Shown in pieces: positions 34,150 through 38,701 of a DNA stretch of 38,701 bases; position 1 is the stretch's first letter; each line of letters opens with the position of its first letter. Made by a program: the position numbers and the translations under genes. The notes under the pieces are model-generated. The model worked only from the letters and a program-made list of their open reading frames with translations, was not told the DNA's origin and did not search any database. This DNA comes from Clostridia bacterium (GTDB lineage: Bacteria; Bacillota; Clostridia; Oscillospirales; CAG-272), in the NCBI GenBank assembly GCA_017398585.1, contig JAFQFS010000055.1, forward strand, positions 1-38,701, read 5' to 3'.

Positions 34150-34575
34150 ATGGCTATGAAAATGAGAGTTATGTACTCTTCCAAGAAGGGCAAGGTTGTC
34201 ACCTACGCAGAAGCAATCGGACAGGCATGCGGCTGTCTCGTAAACGATATTCCCCCGGCATATCCGGCAGACAAGGAACGCCTTGTTCTCATCGTTGTTA
34301 CCATGAACGGCGAACCCAATGACGCTGTAAGACGTTTCTGCAGCGAACTCTATCCGAACCGCGCTCAGAACGTTGCCCTCGTTATCGACGGCCCCGAAAA
34401 GAGCTCCGGCGAAGCTACCCTCCGCAACATCCTCAAGCAGGCCGGCACCAACGTTCTCGAAGAAGCGTACTACCTCAAGAAGTGCGGCATCTTCGGCAAG
34501 AAGATCACCCTTGAAGAACGTCAGGCAATCGTTGACTGGGCACGCAAGATGCAGGAAGTCGTTTCCGAAGCGTAA
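34150..34575 (+). CDS. Small flavodoxin-like protein of unknown function
   Basis: The 141-residue protein begins MRVMYSSKKGKVVTYAEAIG, similar in layout to the first strand and FMN-phosphate loop of flavodoxins (YSSxTGNT), but the TGNT consensus is replaced by KKGK. Alternating hydrophobic strands (LVLIVVTMNG, NVALVIDGPE) and amphipathic helices fit a flavodoxin-like Rossmann fold. The C-terminal AYYLKKCGIFGKKITLEERQ with a helix WARKMQEVV resembles flavodoxin-domain tails. FMN binding is doubtful. AGGAGG lies nine bases before the ATG. Codon use (many TAC, AAG, GTT) suggests good expression. Confidence 0.6.
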   Translation: MAMKMRVMYSSKKGKVVTYAEAIGQACGCLVNDIPPAYPADKERLVLIVVTMNGEPNDAVRRFCSELYPNRAQNVALVIDGPEKSSGEATLRNILKQAGTNVLEEAYYLKKCGIFGKKITLEERQAIVDWARKMQEVVSEA

Positions 34576-34601
34576 GTTTATCAAATATCGTTTTTTTCCC
34601 G

Positions 34602-34630
34602 GGGGAACCTTTTCAGAGGAAAGGTTCCCC
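34602..34630 (+). terminator. Hairpin after the flavodoxin-like gene (repeat-family related)
   Basis: GGGGAACCTTT pairs with AAAGGTTCCCC around TCAGAGG. The stem resembles the dispersed palindromes but the arm is missing and a T-rich stretch lies before it. It probably ends the transcript in either sense. Confidence 0.55.
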
Positions 34631-34685
34631 TCAGACTTTCCTCTCCCCTCTATCAAAAAAAAGCAGGAATTTTTGAGGAAAGCAC

Positions 34686-34714
34686 TTGAAATTCCGCCAC
34701 TGCTGTGATATAAT
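34686..34714 (+). promoter_or_regulatory. Sigma-A promoter of tRNA-Glu
   Basis: TTGAAA (34686-34691), a 17-bp spacer and TATAAT (34709-34714), 15 bases before the tRNA. Confidence 0.85.
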
Positions 34715-34728
34715 AATTTCCGCAGAAA

Positions 34729-34800
34729 GGTCCGTTGGTCAAGCGGCTAAGACGACGCCCTCTCACGGCGTAAACAGGAGTTCGATTCTCCTACGGATCA
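34729..34800 (+). tRNA. tRNA-Glu (anticodon CTC)
   Basis: The acceptor stem GGTCCGT (34729-34735) pairs with ACGGATC, with discriminator A at 34800. The anticodon stem ACGCC/GGCGT (34755-34771) encloses loop CTCTCAC, anticodon CTC at 34762-34764, reading GAG. The T loop has TTCGATT. CCA is not encoded. It closely follows the tRNA-Glu consensus. It stands alone with its own promoter and terminator. Confidence 0.95.
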
Positions 34801-34802
34801 GT

Positions 34803-34836
34803 ACACCATCTGGTAAACAGGTGGTGTTTGTTTTTT
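34803..34836 (+). terminator. Terminator of tRNA-Glu
   Basis: ACACCATCTG pairs with CAGGTGGTGT around GTAAA, followed by TTGTTTTTT. The ribosome site of the next gene follows four bases later, so that gene depends on read-through or on a promoter I cannot see. Confidence 0.85.
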
Positions 34837-34850
34837 CACAGGAGGTTTTT

Positions 34851-35828
34851 ATGGATCCGGTAATTCTCGAAGATCTGCGGAAAACGTTCGGACTTGAGAT
34901 TCCCGAAGCACAGACCGTGGACGGCGGATGGCTCAACCGGAAGTGGAAAGCACGGACAAACCGCGGTGATTTTCTGATTAAGCAGTTCAGCAGGAAACGG
35001 TTCGGTGATCGCCAGCTTCGGCAGATTGAAGAGGCGCTTGTCCGGCAGAGGATCGCAGGCGAAGCAGGGGTTCCCTGCCCGACGATCCTGTTTGCTCCCG
35101 ACGGACGTCCGATGCGGTTCCTCTGCGACAGCGCGGGTACCGTCTACATGGTCATGACGTTCTGCGAAGGACACATCGAAACGCCCGAAACCGTAACGGA
35201 AATACAGATGCGCAACCTCGGCAACGCCTGTGGAAAAATACACCGTACCTTCTCGCAGCTCACGAACGCAGGTACCAAGGGATATCCCATCGACAGCGCA
35301 CGGATTCCCGCCGAACTCAAGGAAAACCACACCGCACGGCGGAACGATCCCGCTCCGTCCGTAAAATACCGCGCCGCCGTCGCTGCACAGAAACCCATCC
35401 TCAATGCCCTCTCCGCGGATTTTTTCGAACGCCTGCCGAAGGGGATCGCGCATGAAGATTTTTCACCCGACAATATCCTGTTTGATGACCGCGGCGTCAC
35501 CGCTGTACTCGATTTCGACCGCTCCTGCTATAGCTTCCGGTATCACGATATCGGACGCGCGCTGATGTCCCTCGCATGGGACAGCCGCTCCGGAACACTC
35601 GATTTTCCGAAAATCCGCGCGTTTATTGACGGCTATGCCGCTCATATGCCGCTGAAGGTGAACGATCTGCCGGACATCCTGCGGATCACGTGGTGCATCG
35701 AAGCGCCGTGGTGGATCCGTCCGGAATTTTTCGCGGAATGCTCGCCGAAGGTGGAACGATTCCGCGACGAAATCCTGTGGCTGACGGAACACTGGGATGA
35801 ACTGGATACTATTTTCTCCAACCGATAG
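34851..35828 (+). CDS. APH-family phosphotransferase (homoserine-kinase-II/aminoglycoside-kinase-like)
   Basis: The 325-residue protein has the catalytic loop IAHEDFSPDNILFDD (H-x-D-x-x-x-x-N, with Glu after His) and the metal ligand TAVLDFDRSCYS. The N-lobe has FLIKQFSRKRFG for ATP. The acceptor is unknown; the family includes homoserine, choline, fructosamine and antibiotic kinases. GGAGG lies five bases before ATG 34851. It is distinct from the APH-like protein at 14937-15848 (different length and loop). No dedicated promoter is visible between it and the tRNA terminator. Confidence 0.82.
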   Translation: MDPVILEDLRKTFGLEIPEAQTVDGGWLNRKWKARTNRGDFLIKQFSRKRFGDRQLRQIEEALVRQRIAGEAGVPCPTILFAPDGRPMRFLCDSAGTVYMVMTFCEGHIETPETVTEIQMRNLGNACGKIHRTFSQLTNAGTKGYPIDSARIPAELKENHTARRNDPAPSVKYRAAVAAQKPILNALSADFFERLPKGIAHEDFSPDNILFDDRGVTAVLDFDRSCYSFRYHDIGRALMSLAWDSRSGTLDFPKIRAFIDGYAAHMPLKVNDLPDILRITWCIEAPWWIRPEFFAECSPKVERFRDEILWLTEHWDELDTIFSNR

Positions 35829-35854
35829 TTGTAAAAAACTCGAATTCACGCCGA

Positions 35855-35883
35855 TTGACACCTGACGATTCCATCCGTATAAT
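35855..35883 (+). promoter_or_regulatory. Consensus promoter of the XRE-PRT gene
   Basis: Perfect TTGACA (35855-35860), a 17-bp spacer and perfect TATAAT (35878-35883), 52 bases before the start. Confidence 0.88.
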
Positions 35884-35934
35884 AGTATTCAGATGACAGG
35901 CCTGCATCACATCCATAATCCAAGGAGAATCCGA

Positions 35935-36732
35935 ATGAATATAATCGGCAGAAATATCAAACGACTGCGGCAAAGCAAAGCAGTTACTCAGGAACAGGTT
36001 GCAGAACAATTACATGTTTCCTCCCAAGCGGTGAGCAAATGGGAATGCGGCTCGGCAATGCCGGACATTGCGCTGCTTCCTGCTCTGGCGGATTATTTCG
36101 GTGTATCGACCGACGAACTGCTTGGTTATCGTCGCGGCGGCTATACTGAAAAAGAGAATCTGATCCGCTTGATGTATGCAGGAGGTGTCCTGACCTTTCC
36201 GAATGGAAAAATCGAAAATTTCCGTCTTGACACAGAAAGATTTACTACCAACGCACAGATTGCAAAAATCGGCGGCTGTTTTGCCGACTGTATCCGCGAC
36301 AATCATCTTGCTCCGGATATGATCCTCGGTATTGCATACCATGGCATTGCTTTTTCATCTGCGGCATCTTACGCTATGTTCGAAAAATATGGCACAACCG
36401 TTCATTACGGCTGTGACCGCATGATACCGGACTCCCGCGGACGCTGGTTCTGCGGCTACACACCGCAGGACGAAGACCGTATCGTCATTGTGGATGATTT
36501 GATCTATTCCGGAACCAACCTTTCCGAACGCCTTGACCGGTTATTGAAATATGCAAAAGTCAAAATCGCAGGCATCGCCGTGATCGCCGATGTATATCCT
36601 GAAGACGGAACTTCCGCCAGCGGAAGGCATCAGATTGAAGAACGCTATAAAACAAAAGTTTTTCCGCTTCTTACTGCGGAGGATATTACGGCAGCGTACC
36701 GTGACGGAATAATCTCCCCAGAATCAATCTAA
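35935..36732 (+). CDS. XRE helix-turn-helix fused to an orotate-type phosphoribosyltransferase domain
   Basis: The 265-residue protein starts with a Cro/CI-type DNA-binding domain (IKRLRQSKAVTQEQVAEQLH then VSSQAVSKWECG, residues 8-39, and FGVSTDELLGY). From about 70 it is a type I phosphoribosyltransferase: ILGIAYHGIAFSSAASYAMF at 130-149 and the PRPP loop IVIVDDLIYSGTNL at 183-196. This layout is like an orotate phosphoribosyltransferase with a DNA-binding head. PurR of Bacillus is a precedent for a PRT domain used as a PRPP sensor, but with a different DNA-binding domain. Base composition is more AT-rich than in neighbours, suggesting transfer. AAGGAG lies seven bases before the ATG. Confidence 0.85.
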   Translation: MNIIGRNIKRLRQSKAVTQEQVAEQLHVSSQAVSKWECGSAMPDIALLPALADYFGVSTDELLGYRRGGYTEKENLIRLMYAGGVLTFPNGKIENFRLDTERFTTNAQIAKIGGCFADCIRDNHLAPDMILGIAYHGIAFSSAASYAMFEKYGTTVHYGCDRMIPDSRGRWFCGYTPQDEDRIVIVDDLIYSGTNLSERLDRLLKYAKVKIAGIAVIADVYPEDGTSASGRHQIEERYKTKVFPLLTAEDITAAYRDGIISPESI

Positions 36733-36742
36733 ATACTTCTCA

Positions 36743-36786
36743 TGCCGCAGGCTCATTTCTGAAAAGTCTGCGGCACGAGTTTTTTA
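36743..36786 (+). terminator. Terminator of the XRE-PRT gene
   Basis: TGCCGCAG (36743-36750) pairs with CTGCGGCA (36768-36775), followed after four bases by TTTTTT. The T-run overlaps the stop codon of the convergent flippase gene. Confidence 0.82.
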
Positions 36787-38334
36787 TGCAGGGCAAGTTC
36801 CATCTTTCCTGCCGTCCGCCGTGTACAGAAGATACGCACACAGAATATAGAGCGCCGCGAACGTCAGCAGAGCGCAGAACGGCGGCATGCACCGCAGGAA
36901 CACCTGTCGGACAACCGACAGAACCGCACACAGGATCGCCGGTGCGAGGTAAAACCGTACCGCCGCCGCAATTCCCTCGCCCGTGACATGGCCGAGTTTC
37001 CGGATGCTCGCCCAGAGATTCCCGAGTTCGCACAGCCACACGGTCAGCAGGTATCCGTAAATCCCGAGCTTCGGCGTGAGAAAGTACACCAGTACCAACC
37101 CCGATGCCGCGTCGGCGATGTTGACCTTCATCGTATAGACCTGTTCGCCCATCCCCTTCAGAAGGGAATCGACGGCGGTATCAAGGTACATGAACGGCAC
37201 GAGAAGCCCGAGCAGGAGCGTATACACCGCTGCTTCGGTGGAATCATAAACCATACGTCCGAGTTCCCCGGCGAAGTTGACGAAAATCCCGCACGCGCCG
37301 ACGGAAAACAGCGCGGAACAGCGGTAAACCTGTCTGGTAAGATCCGCGATCCCCTTCCGGTCGCCGCGTTCCTTCCGTTCCGCCATTTCGGGGATCAGCA
37401 GGGACGTGAACGATCCGATGACGGCATACGGAAACATGACGAGCGGGAACGCGATCCCCTGCAGAAGCCCGTACACGGCGAGAGCACGATCCTGCGTGAG
37501 ACCGTTTTTACGGAGTCCGGCGGGGATGGCGAGGTGTTCGAGGGTGGTAAGCCCCTGTCTGGCGTACGCGCCGACGGCGGACGGAAGCGAGATGACGGCG
37601 GTATCGTGCAGGGTGGTCGAAAGTCGGACGGAACGTCCTTCGCGCAATTCCGGTGTTCCGCCTGCGGGACGTCCGGAATCGGTGAGATAGAAGACGACAT
37701 TCACGACCAGCGACCACGCCTCCGCGAAGGCGGAACCACCGACGACAGAAAGGCAGGCAGACTCCACGCTGCCGGGCAGAATCATGGCAAGCGCGGTGGA
37801 TGTGACAATGATCTTGATGAACTGTTCCGTCACGGCGGTGACAGCATTTTTCGAGACCTTGCGCAGTCCGGTAAAGTACCCCGACAGAGCGGACGACAGC
37901 GAAATGGCGGGCAGGCTGACAGCAAGCACACGCAGCGAACGCACCGTCCGCAGATCACCGAGCAGGTACCTTGCAGCGGGTTCCGCCGCCGCAAACAGCA
38001 GCACACCGGTCGCCGTCCCGAACATCAGGCTGTACAGGCACACCGACCGCACAACCCTCCGCATGGCAAACTTCCGCGACGCCCGGTCGGCTCCGGCATC
38101 CTCCAGTGCCGCACACCTCTCCGATGTGAGCCGCACCGCCGCCAGATTCACGCACGACAGCGCCAGCGTGACCGCAAATCCGTAAATGCTCATGACAAGC
38201 GTGAACAGTCCCATCGCCTCCGCGCCCGTCTTCCGGCTGATATACGCATTGAAACTGACGGCGATCCCCCGCATAACGATATTCACGCCGGACAGGAGAA
38301 GGGCATTTCCAAGAAACAAATTCCGTTTTTTCAT
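36784..38334 (-). CDS. SpoVB/MurJ-like polysaccharide flippase (MOP superfamily)
   Basis: The 516-residue membrane protein has about 12-14 hydrophobic helices. It starts with NALLLSGVNIVMRGIAVSFN and YISRKTGAEAMGLFTLVMSI, the usual opening of SpoVB and related lipid-linked-sugar flippases, and includes YFTGLRKVSKNAVTAVTEQF and FPYAVIGSFTSLLIPEMAER. It would flip lipid II or another undecaprenyl-linked sugar across the membrane. A sporulation role cannot be decided, because no sporulation gene adjoins. AAAGGAG lies six bases before the ATG. Confidence 0.88.
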   Translation of the reverse strand: MKKRNLFLGNALLLSGVNIVMRGIAVSFNAYISRKTGAEAMGLFTLVMSIYGFAVTLALSCVNLAAVRLTSERCAALEDAGADRASRKFAMRRVVRSVCLYSLMFGTATGVLLFAAAEPAARYLLGDLRTVRSLRVLAVSLPAISLSSALSGYFTGLRKVSKNAVTAVTEQFIKIIVTSTALAMILPGSVESACLSVVGGSAFAEAWSLVVNVVFYLTDSGRPAGGTPELREGRSVRLSTTLHDTAVISLPSAVGAYARQGLTTLEHLAIPAGLRKNGLTQDRALAVYGLLQGIAFPLVMFPYAVIGSFTSLLIPEMAERKERGDRKGIADLTRQVYRCSALFSVGACGIFVNFAGELGRMVYDSTEAAVYTLLLGLLVPFMYLDTAVDSLLKGMGEQVYTMKVNIADAASGLVLVYFLTPKLGIYGYLLTVWLCELGNLWASIRKLGHVTGEGIAAAVRFYLAPAILCAVLSVVRQVFLRCMPPFCALLTFAALYILCAYLLYTADGRKDGTCPA

Positions 38335-38515
38335 GATTGGCTCCTTTGTTTGGGGGGAGTGAGTGCAGGACGTTTGTTCGGGGGAAACGGTCGCTTTCTT
38401 GAAAGAAAGCTCCGCAAAGAACTTTAATCTGTTGTAGCCGGTTTTTGAAACTTATATGATGGAGTTTTTAGGGGATTTTGGAGGGGTCTGTGCGCTGACA
38501 TATAGACTATCCCAG
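38335..38515. other. Gene-free stretch upstream of the flippase
   Basis: No coding region is supported. GCTTTCTT/AAGAAAGC (about 38394-38411) forms a small hairpin next to TTCGGGGGAAAC, perhaps a worn copy of the palindromic repeat. No strong minus-strand promoter for the flippase is visible. Confidence 0.5.
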
Positions 38516-38653
38516 CTGACAAAATGGGAGCAATCCAATTTCTGAGGAAGGGTGGAGACGGAAGTCAGGGGCCACCGAGACCCTGACTTCCCTCGCCGGT
38601 TAGGATATACGTGATATAGTGCGAAGGAGAGAAATTCTTCTACATTTTGTCAG
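38516..38653. repeat. Nested inverted repeats: structured RNA or small non-autonomous element
   Basis: The outer 11-bp repeats CTGACAAAATG (38516-38526) and CATTTTGTCAG (38643-38653) are perfect. A middle pair is AATTTCT (38537-38543) and AGAAATT (38630-38636). The centre is a perfect 11-bp hairpin GGAAGTCAGGG (38560-38570) / CCCTGACTTCC (38581-38591) with a ten-base loop. No coding frame fits. The window ends 48 bases later, so the right context is missing. Confidence 0.55.
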
Positions 38654-38701
38654 TGCCCGCTCGGCTTGGCTGTCGCCGTCCTCGCTTCTGTCAGTTCTGT
38701 C

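Noticed and set aside
1-38701. CRISPR array
   Set aside because: The repeats found are single palindromes hundreds to thousands of bases apart; there are no regularly spaced direct repeats and no cas gene.
38490-38701. RNase P RNA, tmRNA, SRP RNA or group II intron end
   Set aside because: The hallmark conserved segments of these RNAs are absent; GTGCG near 38619 alone is not enough for a group II intron.

Overview
The window looks like a chromosomal segment of a low-to-mid GC Gram-positive anaerobe, most likely an uncultured gut-type member of the class Clostridia. This is inferred from strong AGGAGG-type ribosome binding sites, consensus TTGACA-17-TATAAT promoters, a type-3 prolyl-tRNA synthetase, the ACT-domain/UPF0210 pair, a SpoVB/MurJ-like flippase, and short sugar-active genes interspersed with housekeeping genes. 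I see no transposase, integrase, phage gene or CRISPR array.

Layout. 1-8508 is read on the minus strand: proS, a pcrA-type helicase, a BNR-repeat sialidase-like protein, a membrane-anchored unknown, and an ECF sigma factor coupled to a membrane protein with a GLUG-like outer domain. 8742-15848 holds a DMT transporter (+), an FAD oxidoreductase and a metallophosphoesterase (-), a GH116 glucosidase-like enzyme (+), and an APH-like kinase (-). 15975-20096 is one plus-strand transcription unit. A consensus promoter drives a 40-residue leader peptide, an attenuator with mutually exclusive stems, then two related SAM methyltransferases and three GNAT proteins; the last GNAT protein is a tandem fusion. 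It ends in a 36-nt perfect palindrome. The minus strand then has an ECF-like sigma factor with a very long C-terminal extension and YccF.

22561-27914 is a tight four-gene operon: asparagine synthase, a D-aspartate-ligase-like ATP-grasp enzyme, an Asp/Glu racemase and a MurE-like ligase. Together these match a pathway that makes D-Asp, attaches it to the peptidoglycan stem and amidates it. Behind it lies the decayed 3' end of a GH2 glycosidase gene, broken by an 8-bp tandem duplication. Then come an esterase-like hydrolase, an orphan solute-binding lipoprotein, the ACT/UPF0210 pair, a sulfotransferase (-), a small flavodoxin-like protein, tRNA-Glu(CTC), a second APH-like kinase, an XRE-phosphoribosyltransferase fusion regulator and a SpoVB-like flippase (-). 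The last 370 bases hold no gene but contain nested inverted repeats.

A family of palindromic repeats (stem GGGG-AAAC-TTTT / AAAA-GTTT-CCCC with a TTTTTGAAAGGGGTTC arm) occurs between genes throughout. In two places two copies face each other around a shared GACAGAG...CTTTGTC core and form a long MITE-like inverted repeat. The best candidates for new biology are the attenuated methyltransferase/GNAT operon, the cross-bridge cassette with its atypical MurE, and this repeat family.
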